Source: Ornithinibacter sp. (lineage in GTDB: Bacteria; Actinomycetota; Actinomycetes; Actinomycetales; Dermatophilaceae). Taken from it: a stretch of DNA of 64,000 bases. Below are positions 51,438 to 60,279 of the stretch, piece after piece. Each line of letters begins with the position of its first letter. Within the stretch, counting starts at the first letter, position 1. The stretch spans positions 18,895 through 82,894 of the forward strand of contig JAQSWG010000008.1 of assembly GCA_029266735.1 (NCBI GenBank). Reading direction: 5' to 3'. A model generated the notes under the pieces. That model made no database searches, was not told the DNA's origin, and saw only the letters and a list, made by a program, of their open reading frames with translations. Made by a program: the position numbers and the translations under genes.

Positions 51438-52336
51438 CGTCAACCGGACTCGACGCGATCGCGACCCCCGCGGGTACGTTCGCCGTGCTGGCGATGGACC
51501 AGCGCGGAACACTGAAACGGATGCTGGCCGCAGTGGACCGCACCGACACCAGCGACGCAGAGATCGTCGCGATGAAGCGGGACATGATCGCCTCGCTCGC
51601 GGGAAGCGCCTCGGCCTTCCTCATCGACCCGACCTTCGGCCTCCCGGCCGCCCGCGAGGTGGAGGGCGTTCCCCCGTTCGGCCTGCTCCTCGCGGCCGAG
51701 CCCGCCTCCCGTGGAACCCACCTCGGCGAGCCCGAGGTCGCCCTCGACCCCGCGCAGGACGCCGCCTGGGTCCGCGACAGCGGCGCCGACGGCATGAAGT
51801 TCCTCGCCCAGGTCCGCGCCGACCGCCCGGTCGGCGAGGACGGCCGTGACCTCACTGGGGAGGCTCGGGAGGCGATGCGCACCCTCGTCGACGACTGTGC
51901 GGCTCAGGGGGTCCCCTCGATCATCGAGAACCTCATCTACCCGCTGCGCGACGAGGCGCCGCTCTCCCCCGAGGCCCGGGCCGACGCCGTCATCGAGGCC
52001 GCCGTGCTCATCGACGACCTCAAGCCCGACCTCCTCAAGCTCGAGTACCCCGGGAGCCCGGCCGCCTGCCGCCGGCTCGCCGACCGCCTCACCGTCCCCT
52101 GGGCGGTGCTGTCGGCCGGTGTCTCGTCCGAGGAGTTCACCCAGGTGCTGCGGATCAGCTGCGACGAGGGTGGCGCCAGCGGCTTCATCGCTGGCCGTGC
52201 GATCTGGAAGGAGACCGTGTCCATGGACCACGACGAGCGCGTCGCGTTCCTGTCCGAGACCGGGCGTCGTCGCATGGACGAGTACACCGGCATCATCGAG
52301 GGCCGCGCCCGGCCCTACAAGGAGGCAGTGGCATGA
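51434..52336 (+). CDS. LacD-family aldolase (tagatose-1,6-bisphosphate aldolase-like), 300 aa
   Basis: The N-terminal GTFAVLAMDQRGTLKRMLAAV is the canonical LacD/YihT-type motif. Other blocks are SAFLIDPTFGLPA, VPSIIENLIYPLRDE, LKPDLLKLEYPGSP (Schiff-base Lys), VPWAVLSAGVSSEEFTQVL and GASGFIAGRAIWKETV. It should split a ketohexose bisphosphate into DHAP and glyceraldehyde 3-phosphate. ATG 51434 has AGGAGG 8 bases upstream and overlaps the FGGY kinase stop. It is clearly diverged from the second aldolase of this regulon at 46898. Confidence 0.88.
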   Translation: MTSTGLDAIATPAGTFAVLAMDQRGTLKRMLAAVDRTDTSDAEIVAMKRDMIASLAGSASAFLIDPTFGLPAAREVEGVPPFGLLLAAEPASRGTHLGEPEVALDPAQDAAWVRDSGADGMKFLAQVRADRPVGEDGRDLTGEAREAMRTLVDDCAAQGVPSIIENLIYPLRDEAPLSPEARADAVIEAAVLIDDLKPDLLKLEYPGSPAACRRLADRLTVPWAVLSAGVSSEEFTQVLRISCDEGGASGFIAGRAIWKETVSMDHDERVAFLSETGRRRMDEYTGIIEGRARPYKEAVA

Positions 52337-53097
52337 GCGCGCTCTTCGAGGCACACAATCTCAGCCGCCGCTTCGGGCGGGTCCAGGCCCTCGACCACGC
52401 GGAGTTCGACGTGGGAGCCGGGGAGGTCGTCGCACTCATCGGCGACAACGGAGCCGGCAAGTCGACCCTCGTCAAGGCCCTGACCGGCAACCTGGACATC
52501 GACGAGGGCGAGATCCTCTTCGAGGGGTCGCCCATCCACTTCACCACTCCTCACGACGCCTCGGAGGTCGGGATCGAGGTCGTCCACCAGGACCTCGCTC
52601 TCGCGCCGCACCTGGACTCGGCCGAGAACATGTTCCTCGGTCGCGAGCTCATGCGCCCGGGGATCCTCGGGAAGCTCGGCTTCATGGACAACTCCGCGAT
52701 GCGCCAGAAGGCGGCGGTGGCGTTCTCCGAGCTCGGGTCGGCGGTCCGCTCGGTCGTCGTGCCGGTCGGCGCGATGTCCGGTGGTCAGAAGCAGTCGGTC
52801 GCCATCGCGCGATCGGTCGCCTGGGCCAACAAGGTGCTCTTCCTCGACGAGCCCACCGCCGCCCTCGGCGTCGTGCAGACGAAGAACGTCCTCGAGACGA
52901 TCAAGAAGGTGCGCGACCGGGGCCTCGCCGTGGTCCTCATCTCGCACTCCATGCCGCACGTGCTCGAGGTCGCCGACCGCGTGCAGGTGCTGCGCCTCGG
53001 TCGCCGCGTCGCGACGTACCGAGCGGCGGACACCTCCGTCGAAGAGCTCGTCGGCGCCATGACCGGCGCCCTGGACAAGAAGGAGGGGGCGGCATGA
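52333..53097 (+). CDS. Sugar ABC transporter ATP-binding protein (FrcA-like), 254 aa
   Basis: This is a single ABC domain rather than the fused double domain of RbsA. Walker A is GDNGAGKST, Q-loop region GIEVVHQDLALAPHLDSAENMFLGRE, signature MSGGQKQSVAIARS, Walker B VLFLDEPTAALGV, switch LISHSM. FrcA-type half ATPases power fructose/ribose family importers. It is coupled by ATGA overlaps to the aldolase before and the permease after. Confidence 0.93.
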   Translation: MSALFEAHNLSRRFGRVQALDHAEFDVGAGEVVALIGDNGAGKSTLVKALTGNLDIDEGEILFEGSPIHFTTPHDASEVGIEVVHQDLALAPHLDSAENMFLGRELMRPGILGKLGFMDNSAMRQKAAVAFSELGSAVRSVVVPVGAMSGGQKQSVAIARSVAWANKVLFLDEPTAALGVVQTKNVLETIKKVRDRGLAVVLISHSMPHVLEVADRVQVLRLGRRVATYRAADTSVEELVGAMTGALDKKEGAA

Positions 53098-54134
53098 CCA
53101 CCACTTCGACCCCGCCGCAGACCATCGAGACCACCGCCAGTCACGACGGGCTCCTGGAGCGCATCAAGTCGATGCAGTCGGTCTGGATCCTCGGGGTGCT
53201 CGTCGTCATCGTCGCCGTCTTCGGCGCCCTGTCGCCGACCACCTTCCTCACGGCCGGCAACATCACCAACATCGCGCAGAACGTGTCCATCTGGGCCGTG
53301 CTCGCCGTGGGGATGACGTTCGTCATCATCACCTCGGGCATCGACCTGTCGGTCGGCTCGGTCCTCGTCGTCTCCTCCGTCGTGGCCGCCAAGTCGATGG
53401 ACGCGATGGGTGGCCAGGGCTGGTCCACCGCCCTCATCGGCCTCGTGCTCGCCGTCATCGTCGGCCTCGGATGGGGAATCCTCAACGGGTTCCTCGTGGC
53501 CAAGGCCAAGGTCCCCCCGCTCATCGTCACCCTGGGCACGCTGTCGGTGGCTCTCGGCATCGCGCAGATCATCACCGGCGGCCTCGACATCCGGGCAGCT
53601 CCGGACGTGCTCCAGGACAACATCGGCTACGGCCGCCTCGCCGGCATCCCGGCCATCACGATCATCGCCCTCATCGTCGTCGTCGTCGGCGGCATCGTCC
53701 TCCACCGCACGCGGTTCGGCCGCTACACGTACGCCATCGGCTCGAACGAGGTCTCGGCGCGACGGGTCGGCATCAACGTCGACCGCAAGCTCATCCAGAT
53801 CTACGCGCTGTCGGGCCTCCTCGCCGGGTTCGCGGGCATCCTCTCGCTCGCGCAGTACGGCACGACGACGATCGCCGGACAGTCACTGACCAACCTCAAC
53901 GTCATCGCGGCGGTCGTCATCGGCGGCACGTCGATCTTCGGAGGCCAGGGCTCGATGTTCGGCTCGATGGTCGGTCTCTTCATCCCGGCCGTCCTCCAGT
54001 CCGGGTTCGTCATCATCGGTGTCTCGCCCTACTGGCAGACCGTCGCAGTCGGGACGATCCTCATCGCCGCCGTCTACGTCGACCAGCAGCGTCGCGCCGC
54101 CGCCACCCGCGGCAAGGGCGTCAGCACCGCCTGA
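53094..54134 (+). CDS. Sugar ABC transporter permease (RbsC/FrcC-like), 346 aa
   Basis: The permease has 8-10 hydrophobic helices and family motifs NITNIAQNVSIWAVLAVGMTFVIITSGIDLSVGSVLVVSS, NGFLVAKAKVPPLIVTLGTLSV, YAIGSNEVSARRVGINV and VIAAVVIGGTSIFGGQGSMFGSMVGLFIPAVLQSGFV. It forms the homodimeric channel with the FrcA-like ATPase and takes sugar from the lipoprotein encoded next. ATG 53094 overlaps the ATPase stop. Confidence 0.94.
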   Translation: MTTTSTPPQTIETTASHDGLLERIKSMQSVWILGVLVVIVAVFGALSPTTFLTAGNITNIAQNVSIWAVLAVGMTFVIITSGIDLSVGSVLVVSSVVAAKSMDAMGGQGWSTALIGLVLAVIVGLGWGILNGFLVAKAKVPPLIVTLGTLSVALGIAQIITGGLDIRAAPDVLQDNIGYGRLAGIPAITIIALIVVVVGGIVLHRTRFGRYTYAIGSNEVSARRVGINVDRKLIQIYALSGLLAGFAGILSLAQYGTTTIAGQSLTNLNVIAAVVIGGTSIFGGQGSMFGSMVGLFIPAVLQSGFVIIGVSPYWQTVAVGTILIAAVYVDQQRRAAATRGKGVSTA

Positions 54135-54224
54135 CCTCCCCCGCTCCAGCGGCCGGCCGCCCGGCCGGCCCGATCAGAGATCAGCACCTGCCCAACCACC
54201 CCACCCCAGGAAGGCACCACCACC

Positions 54225-55211
54225 ATGAGGAACACCATCACGCTCACCGCACTCGCGGCCGGCGCCTCGCTGGCCCTGGCGGCCTGCAGCACCGGCGCCC
54301 CGTCGGACGACGGGACCGCGCCCGCGGCCGGAGGCGACGGCAACAAGGAGATCGCGTTCGTCCAGGGCGTCGCCGGCGACGAGTTCTACATCACCATGGA
54401 GTGCGGCATCAAGGAGAAGGCGGCCGAGCTCGGCTACACCGTCAAAACCCAGGGGCCGCAGAAGTTCGACCCCACGCTGCAGAAGCCGATCGTCGACTCG
54501 GTCACGGCGTCCAAGCCGGCGGCCCTCCTCGTGGCCCCGACGGACGTCGAGGCCATGCAGGCGCCTCTCGAGCAGGCGGCGCAGGCCGGCATCAAGGTCG
54601 TGCTCGTCGACACGACGGTCAACGACCCGTCGTTCGCGGTCTCGCAGATCAGCTCCGACAACGTCGGCGGTGGCGCCGCGGCCTTCGAGGCCATCAAGGC
54701 CGCCAAGCCCGCAGGCGGCAAGGTGCTCGTCATCTCGACGGACCCGGGTGTCTCCACGGTCGACGCCCGCGTGAAGGGCTTCGAGGACGCGGTGAAGGCC
54801 GACACGAGCTTCAGCTACCTCGGTGTCCAGTACAGCCACAACGACCCGGCGACCGCGGCCAACCTCGTGTCCGCCGCGCTGCAGAAGGACCCCGACATCG
54901 TCGGCATCTTCGCGACGAACCTCTTCGCCGCTGAGGGCTCGGCGACCGGTGTTCGCCAGGCAGGCGGCGAGGACATCACGATCGTCGGGTTCGACGCGGG
55001 TCCCAACCAGATCAAGGCCCTGGAGGCCGGCACCGTCCAGGCGCTTGTCGCCCAGCAGCCGTCGACCATCGGCTCCGACGGCGTCGAGCAGGCTGATGCC
55101 GCGCTGAGCGGCGGCTCCGTGACGCCGACCATCCAGACCGGCTTCACGATCATCACCAAGGAGAACCTCTCCGGCGAGGGCGGCGACGCGGCATACAAGT
55201 CGAGCTGCTGA
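54225..55211 (+). CDS. Sugar ABC transporter substrate-binding lipoprotein, 328 aa
   Basis: A lipoprotein signal ends LALAAC with lipid Cys21. The Peripla_BP_4-type domain reads EIAFVQGVAGDEFYITMECGIKEKAAELGYTV, KPAALLVAPTDVEAMQAPLEQAAQAGIKVVLVDTTV, VGIFATNLFAAEGSATGVRQAG and IVGFDAGPNQIKALEAGTVQALVAQQP. It belongs with ribose/allose/fructose binders. RBS AGGAAGG lies upstream of ATG 54225; the 90-base gap from the permease may allow higher expression. A strong hairpin follows the stop. Confidence 0.93.
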   Translation: MRNTITLTALAAGASLALAACSTGAPSDDGTAPAAGGDGNKEIAFVQGVAGDEFYITMECGIKEKAAELGYTVKTQGPQKFDPTLQKPIVDSVTASKPAALLVAPTDVEAMQAPLEQAAQAGIKVVLVDTTVNDPSFAVSQISSDNVGGGAAAFEAIKAAKPAGGKVLVISTDPGVSTVDARVKGFEDAVKADTSFSYLGVQYSHNDPATAANLVSAALQKDPDIVGIFATNLFAAEGSATGVRQAGGEDITIVGFDAGPNQIKALEAGTVQALVAQQPSTIGSDGVEQADAALSGGSVTPTIQTGFTIITKENLSGEGGDAAYKSSC

Positions 55212-55231
55212 CCCCGGCAACACCCCAGTGG

Positions 55232-55262
55232 GGCCGCCGCGAGCCGAGGCCGCGGCGGCCCT
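55232..55262. terminator. Perfect 11-bp GC-rich hairpin after the ketose operon
   Basis: GGGCCGCCGCG (55232-55242) pairs with CGCGGCGGCCC (55252-55262), loop of 9. It lies 20 bases after the binding-protein stop and before the convergent GDYXXLXY gene. Confidence 0.75.
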
Positions 55263-55292
55263 GCTCTGTCGAGGAGGCGAGCGATCCGACGT

Positions 55293-55856
55293 TCAGCGCG
55301 CCTCGACGGCGACGAGGGCGGCATTGCCGCGGCCGTCGACCTTGACCGTGGCGACGGCGGTCCCTCCGCGCACCACCTCCTCGAGGGCGCGCGCCTCGTC
55401 CTGGGGCAGGAACCAGCTCTCGATGCCACAGCTCAACCGCCAGTCCGAGTCGTCGCACGTGAGGTACAGCCCGTCGGACGGGCGGGTGCGCTGCACGGGG
55501 CCACCCACCCACACCTCCCCCTGCTCCCTCAGCGGCACGTATGCCGTGCCGCGTGCCTCGTCGGACGCCTCCAGCTCCTCCTCGGACACCGGTCCGCTCT
55601 CCTGGAGCGGCTGGCCGGGCAGGTCGGGGTAGCCGAGGTCGACGTACGCGCCGCGGAACGGGTCCAAGGGATCGATGGGCTCGACGCGCATGGCGATCTC
55701 ATTGCCGGTGAGCCGCGCCGAGAGCGGCTGCCAGACTGCGACGAGGAGGAGGACGAACGACGCGACGACAGCCCCCAGCACCCGTAGGCGCCGAGCGCGG
55801 GTGCCCCCTCCGACGGGTCCCGAGGTGGTGTCCCGGTCAACCGGTGTGGTCGTCAT
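55293..55856 (-). CDS. GDYXXLXY domain protein, membrane-anchored, 187 aa
   Basis: An N-terminal basic segment and one helix (VLGAVVASFVLLLVAVWQPL) place the rest outside. The family core here is PIDPLDPFRGAYVDLGYPDL (GAYVDLGY in place of GDYxxLxY). GLYLTCDDSDWRLSCGIESWFLPQDEARALE carries two Cys. Proteins of this family are nearly always paired with a DUF2157 membrane protein; function is unknown. ATG 55856 overlaps the DUF2157 stop by 4 bp (ATGA), confirming the pair. Confidence 0.85.
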   Translation of the reverse strand: MTTTPVDRDTTSGPVGGGTRARRLRVLGAVVASFVLLLVAVWQPLSARLTGNEIAMRVEPIDPLDPFRGAYVDLGYPDLPGQPLQESGPVSEEELEASDEARGTAYVPLREQGEVWVGGPVQRTRPSDGLYLTCDDSDWRLSCGIESWFLPQDEARALEEVVRGGTAVATVKVDGRGNAALVAVEAR

Positions 55857-57094
55857 GGGCGGGTCTCCCTCGCCTCACGAAGGAGCCGACGTCGGCCGCG
55901 GTCGGCGAGGATGCCGGTGCCCAGCAGGATGATCCCGACGACGAGGAACAGGGCTGCGCCGGAGAGGATCGGTGCGAAGACGGCGAAGGCCTGGACCGTG
56001 ACGAAGACGACCAGCGCCGCGGTCGCGACCCAAGTGAGACGGCCGGTGTCCCGCATCCCTCCGAGCACGGCATACCCGCTGGCGATGAGCAGGTAGGAGA
56101 TCACCGCAACGACGGCACGGAGCCAGGCACCAGGCGGCAGGTCCGCGGTGTCGGTCACCGCCTCGTCGAGCTGCCACAGCGACAAGCCGGCCGTCGCTGC
56201 GAGCCCCAGGAGGGCGAGCCCGACCTCGAGACGGTCCAGACGCCCACCCCTCCACAGGGCCACGGCGGCGAGGAGCAGCGAGGCAGCGATACCCACCCAG
56301 AGGACCAGCGTGGCGTCGGCCTCCCCCCAGGCGTACGGCAGCGCGGCGACGAACAAGCCGACGAGCACGAGCACCGCGCCGAGCTCGCGCCACGGCACCG
56401 CGAGCTCGGGCCAGCCGACCGCGGTGTGCACGACGCCGAGGGCGGCACCGGCCAGACCGGCCGCCGCCAGTGAGGTGGACACGGAGAACGCGTCGTCTGA
56501 GGCGCTGGTCACCTGCCAGACGAACCAGAAGGCGAGGAGCACCACACCGAGCACGAGCGGGGCGGTGCCGCGCACGGCATACGCCCAGAGCAGCACGCCC
56601 AGCGCCCACACGGCGACGAGGAGTGGCTCGTAGGCCGGCACCTGGAGGCTCTGGGCGGCCTGGAAGACAACGGCCCCGTAGGCGGCGCCGGCGAGGAGAC
56701 GCACCGCTCCGAGCACGGGAGAGGCGATCTCGCCATCGCGATCGCGACGGGTGGCGAGGACCTCCGCCGCGGCGACGAGACCGAGCCACACGAGGACGAG
56801 AAGACCGAAGCGCAGCGCCGGTGGCATCTCGTCGAGGTTCGAGGCGACGAGCCAGACGACGCCGAGTCCGACGAAGCAGGCGCCGAGGGTGAGAACGATG
56901 CGGGACAGCGTCAGGCGCCGGGTGGCAACGTAGCGCGCGCGGATGGTCCTCGCGGTGCCCTCGTCGACCAGACCTTCTGCCTCCCACCGCCGCAGCTCGC
57001 CCTCCAGCCATTGGAGCTGGCCAGGGGTGGCCGCGTGCAGGGCCGGGTCGCGGTGTGCCGGAGCGGCGGGGGTGGCGCTGGGCGGCGCGGTCAT
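55853..57094 (-). CDS. DUF2157 domain polytopic membrane protein, 413 aa
   Basis: The soluble N-terminus QLQWLEGELRRWEAEGLVDEGTARTIRARY is the DUF2157 signature. It is followed by RIVLTLGACFVGLGVVWLVASNLDEMPPALRFGLLVLVW and about ten more membrane helices up to residue 400. No transporter motif or catalytic residue is evident. Overlap with the GDYXXLXY gene makes a two-gene unit. Function unknown; a structural or chaperone role in the envelope is only a guess. Confidence 0.85.
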   Translation of the reverse strand: MTAPPSATPAAPAHRDPALHAATPGQLQWLEGELRRWEAEGLVDEGTARTIRARYVATRRLTLSRIVLTLGACFVGLGVVWLVASNLDEMPPALRFGLLVLVWLGLVAAAEVLATRRDRDGEIASPVLGAVRLLAGAAYGAVVFQAAQSLQVPAYEPLLVAVWALGVLLWAYAVRGTAPLVLGVVLLAFWFVWQVTSASDDAFSVSTSLAAAGLAGAALGVVHTAVGWPELAVPWRELGAVLVLVGLFVAALPYAWGEADATLVLWVGIAASLLLAAVALWRGGRLDRLEVGLALLGLAATAGLSLWQLDEAVTDTADLPPGAWLRAVVAVISYLLIASGYAVLGGMRDTGRLTWVATAALVVFVTVQAFAVFAPILSGAALFLVVGIILLGTGILADRGRRRLLREARETRP

Positions 57095-57204
57095 CGCGGG
57101 CTCCTCGATCTCGAGCGGTCACCCCGAGGGTGCAGGGCCATGATGCTCCCCCCAGGCTGTCCTCACCATGAGCCCCGCTACTCAGGCAGCGCGTGCAGTC
57201 CGGG

Positions 57205-58047
57205 TCAGACCTCGTTGAACTCGTCCGGGTTCGGCCCCGTGCGGAAGCCCCGGTCCAGGGTCGAGAGCTCGTCGACGTCCTGGCCGGTGAGGATGAGGTC
57301 GACCGCCGCGAGGTTCTCGACGATCCGGGTCGGCGTCACCGACTTCGGGATGACGACCAGCCCCAGAGCCAGGTGCCAGGCGATGACCACCTGGGCGGGC
57401 GTGGCACCGTGCCGGCGCGCGACCCGCGTGACCACCGGGTCGTCGAGCACCTGCTGGCCCGATGCCAGGGGGCTCCACGACTCGGTGACGATGCCGTGCT
57501 CCTCGTGGAAGGCCCGCAGGGCGAGCTGCTGGAGGTAGGGGTGGAGCTCGATCTGGTTGATGCTGGGCCACTCCCCCGTCTCGTCGTGGGCGCGCTGGAG
57601 GTGCTCCACGTGGAAGTTGCACACACCGACGGCGCGCACCCGTCCTCCGTCCCGGAGCTCGCGCAGCGCCTCCCACGTCTCGACGTAGCGGTCCTGCCGG
57701 GGCACCGGCCAGTGGACGAGGTAGAGGTCGAGCACGTCGAGGCCGAGCCGCTCCATCGACGCGTCGAACGCCCGGAACGTCGCGTCACGGCCGTGGTCGT
57801 CGTTCCACACCTTGGTCGTCACGAACACCTCGTCGCGGTCGACGTCCGACTCGGCAAGGGCCTGTCCGACGCCCCGCTCGTTGCCGTAGGCGCTCGCCGT
57901 GTCGATGTGCCGGTACCCGGCGTCCAGGGCCGTGCGGACGGCCAGCACCACCTCGTCCTCCGGCACCTGCCAGACCCCGAAGCCGATCGTCGGGATCTCC
58001 ACCGGGCCGGTGGGCGTGGTCAGGGACGTGGTGCTCTGCGGTGACAT
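57205..58047 (-). CDS. Aldo/keto reductase, 280 aa
   Basis: This is a (beta/alpha)8 NADPH-dependent reductase of the 2,5-diketo-gluconate reductase type: [39 protein letters not shown] (catalytic Asp and Tyr), [12 protein letters not shown] (Lys), LYLVHWPVP (His), [12 protein letters not shown] and [16 protein letters not shown]. The substrate cannot be told. ATG 58047 is chosen because TACGGT lies 6 bases upstream. It is divergent from accA; a 20-bp perfect inverted repeat lies between them. Confidence 0.92.
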   Translation of the reverse strand: MSPQSTTSLTTPTGPVEIPTIGFGVWQVPEDEVVLAVRTALDAGYRHIDTASAYGNERGVGQALAESDVDRDEVFVTTKVWNDDHGRDATFRAFDASMERLGLDVLDLYLVHWPVPRQDRYVETWEALRELRDGGRVRAVGVCNFHVEHLQRAHDETGEWPSINQIELHPYLQQLALRAFHEEHGIVTESWSPLASGQQVLDDPVVTRVARRHGATPAQVVIAWHLALGLVVIPKSVTPTRIVENLAAVDLILTGQDVDELSTLDRGFRTGPNPDEFNEV

Positions 58048-58053
58048 GCACCC

Positions 58054-58059
58054 ACCGTA
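58054..58059 (-). promoter_or_regulatory. -10 element TACGGT, leaderless aldo/keto reductase
   Basis: TACGGT on the reverse strand ends 6 bases before ATG 58047; it is part of GGCATACGGT. Confidence 0.5.
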
Positions 58060-58064
58060 TGCCG

Positions 58065-58108
58065 GGTCCGGGGCGGAACCGACGCAGTCGTCGGTTCCGC
58101 CCCGGACC
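58065..58108. repeat. Perfect 20-bp inverted repeat in a divergent promoter region
   Basis: GGTCCGGGGCGGAACCGACG (58065-58084) is followed by loop CAGT and its exact reverse complement (58089-58108). It lies between the divergent aldo/keto reductase and accA genes, 6 bases behind the reductase -10. A smaller palindrome CACGGGGAACCCGTG follows at 58127-58141. Confidence 0.9.
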
Positions 58109-58183
58109 GCACCCCTCGGTGGGGTCACGGGGAACCCGTGCACGGCCGAGCGGGGGGCGCGGATGGGGTGCACGGCATACCGA

Positions 58184-58189
58184 TAGAGT
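58184..58189 (+). promoter_or_regulatory. -10 element TAGAGT, leaderless accA
   Basis: TAGAGT ends 7 bases before ATG 58197; no SD is present. Confidence 0.55.
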
Positions 58190-58196
58190 CCGAGAC

Positions 58197-59972
58197 ATGG
58201 GCATCCGCAAAGTCCTCATCGCGAACCGTGGTGAGATCGCCGTCCGCATCGCCAGGGCCTGCACGGACCACGGCATCGGCTCGGTCGCGGTGTACGCCGA
58301 GCCGGATCGCGACGCTCTCCACGTCAGGGTGGCGGACGAGGCCTACGCCCTCGGCGGGTCCACGCCGGGCGACTCCTACCTGCTCCAGGACACCCTGATC
58401 GAGGTCGCGCACCGGGCCGGCGCCGACGCGATCCACCCGGGCTACGGCTTCCTGGCGGAGAACGGCGGGTTCGCCCAGAAGGTCCTCGACGCCGGTCTCG
58501 TGTGGATCGGCCCGGGCCCGGCGGCGATCGACTCCCTGGGCGACAAGGTCAAGGCCCGGCACATCGCGCTCGCGGCGAACGCACCCCTCGTGCCCGGCAC
58601 GGCCGACCCGGTGGACGGCCCCGACGAGGTGGTCGCGTTCGCCCGGGAGTTCGGGCTGCCCGTCGCGATCAAGGCGGCGTACGGCGGAGGGGGCCGGGGC
58701 CTGAAGGTGGCGCGGTCGCTCGAGGAGATCCCGCAGCTCTACGACTCCGCCGTCCGTGAGGCCGTGACCGCGTTCGGTCGGGGCGAGTGCTTCGTCGAGC
58801 GATTCCTCGACCGCCCGCGCCACGTCGAGACGCAGTGCCTCGCCGACCAGCACGGCAACGTCGTCGTCGTGTCGACCCGCGACTGCTCGCTGCAGCGCCG
58901 CAACCAGAAGCTCGTCGAGGAGGCGCCCGCGCCCTTCATCACCGAGGTGCAGCACACCGAGCTCCTCCGGGCGTCGAAGGAGATCCTCCGGGCCGCCGGC
59001 TACGTGGGAGCCGGCACGTGCGAGTTCCTCGTCGGGCCGGCGGGCGACATCTCGTTCCTCGAGGTGAACACCCGCCTGCAGGTGGAGCACCCGGTGTCCG
59101 AGGAGGTCACCGGGATCGACCTCGTGCGCGAGCAGTTCCGCATCGCGGACGGTGAGCGGCTCGACTACCCGGACCCCGAGCCGCACGCCCACTCCATCGA
59201 GTTCCGGATCAACGGCGAGGATGCCGGCCGCGGCTTCCTCCCGGCACCCGGAACCGTGACGACGATGCTCGTCCCCCAGGGGCCGGGCGTCCGATGGGAC
59301 TCGGGGCTCCTCGAGGGAGACACGGTGGCCGGCGCCTTCGACTCGATGATCGCCAAGCTCGTCGTCACCGGACGGGACCGCACCCAGGCGCTCGAGCGTG
59401 CCCGTCGGGCTCTTGCCGAGCTCGTCATCGAGGGGATGCCGACCGTGACACCCTTCCACCGTGCCGTCGTGGCCGACCCCGCCTTCGCACCGGCGGACCC
59501 GGACGAGGAGTTCACGATCCACACCCGCTGGATCGAGACCGAGTTCGACAACACGATCCCCGCGTATGCCGGTGGTTCGGCGGACGCCCCCGAGGTCGAG
59601 GAGCGCCAGTCGGTCGTCGTCGAGGTGGGCGGGAAACGCCTCACCGTCTCACTGCCCGGCGGTCTCTCCCTCGGCGGCGGCAACGGCGGTGGCGCTCCTC
59701 GCAAGAAGGCTCCCCGTCGCACCGGAGGCGGCAAGGCCGGCTCGGCGGCATCCGGAGACTCCCTCACCGCGCCCATGCAGGGGACCATCGTCAAGATCGC
59801 CGTCGAGGAGGGCGCGACCGTCGCTCAGGGCGACCTCGTCGTCGTCCTCGAGGCCATGAAGATGGAGCAGCCGATCACCGCGCACAAGCCCGGGACCGTG
59901 AAGAGCCTGTCGGCCGAGGTGGGGGCCACGGTGTCGAACGGCGCCGTGCTCTGCGAGATCCGGGACGCCTGA
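58197..59972 (+). CDS. accA3: Acyl-CoA carboxylase alpha subunit (biotin carboxylase plus BCCP)
   Basis: The 591-residue protein combines a biotin carboxylase ([55 protein letters not shown] for [23 protein letters not shown]) with a Gly/Lys-rich linker and a biotinyl domain whose Lys555 lies in EAMKMEQP. It carboxylates biotin with ATP and bicarbonate and serves the AccD5-AccE complex; it may also serve the AccD1-like subunit, which has no alpha partner nearby. Its place near lpdA recalls accA3 of mycobacteria. Confidence 0.95.
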   Translation: MGIRKVLIANRGEIAVRIARACTDHGIGSVAVYAEPDRDALHVRVADEAYALGGSTPGDSYLLQDTLIEVAHRAGADAIHPGYGFLAENGGFAQKVLDAGLVWIGPGPAAIDSLGDKVKARHIALAANAPLVPGTADPVDGPDEVVAFAREFGLPVAIKAAYGGGGRGLKVARSLEEIPQLYDSAVREAVTAFGRGECFVERFLDRPRHVETQCLADQHGNVVVVSTRDCSLQRRNQKLVEEAPAPFITEVQHTELLRASKEILRAAGYVGAGTCEFLVGPAGDISFLEVNTRLQVEHPVSEEVTGIDLVREQFRIADGERLDYPDPEPHAHSIEFRINGEDAGRGFLPAPGTVTTMLVPQGPGVRWDSGLLEGDTVAGAFDSMIAKLVVTGRDRTQALERARRALAELVIEGMPTVTPFHRAVVADPAFAPADPDEEFTIHTRWIETEFDNTIPAYAGGSADAPEVEERQSVVVEVGGKRLTVSLPGGLSLGGGNGGGAPRKKAPRRTGGGKAGSAASGDSLTAPMQGTIVKIAVEEGATVAQGDLVVVLEAMKMEQPITAHKPGTVKSLSAEVGATVSNGAVLCEIRDA

Positions 59973-59985
59973 GGGCTTCGTCGGC

Positions 59986-60279
59986 TCAGGGCCAGGGTGG
60001 CTCGCCGGGCCCGGGCCTGGAGACCTCCGGACCCGGCTCACGCTGCTCGGTCGGCTCGCCGGGCGTGAACGGACCGGGACCGGAGGGGTCCTGGCGTGGC
60101 TGCGGATCGTCCGGTGTCCCGGGCGCCGGGTTGGGCGCGACCGGACCCGGGGAGCCCGGATCCGGAGGCGGCGCATCCGGAGTGCTGCCCGGGACCCCGC
60201 CGGGACCGTCGGGGTCCGGCGTGGTCGGCACGTGGTCCGGGGGGATGCCCGGACCGTCGGGGAGCGGCTGCTCGGTCAC
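59986..60279 (-). CDS. Proline-rich small protein, 97 aa
   Basis: The frame is mostly Pro, Gly, Asp and Thr (PDGPGIPPDHVPTTPDPDGP and similar), with no signal peptide or known domain. The evidence that it is a gene is the GTG at 60279 overlapping the stop of the MT0933-like gene by 4 bp (GTGA) and the frame being open to a stop near the convergent accA gene. The product is probably disordered. Composition alone could also arise by chance in GC-rich DNA, so confidence is moderate. Confidence 0.55.
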   Translation of the reverse strand: MTEQPLPDGPGIPPDHVPTTPDPDGPGGVPGSTPDAPPPDPGSPGPVAPNPAPGTPDDPQPRQDPSGPGPFTPGEPTEQREPGPEVSRPGPGEPPWP

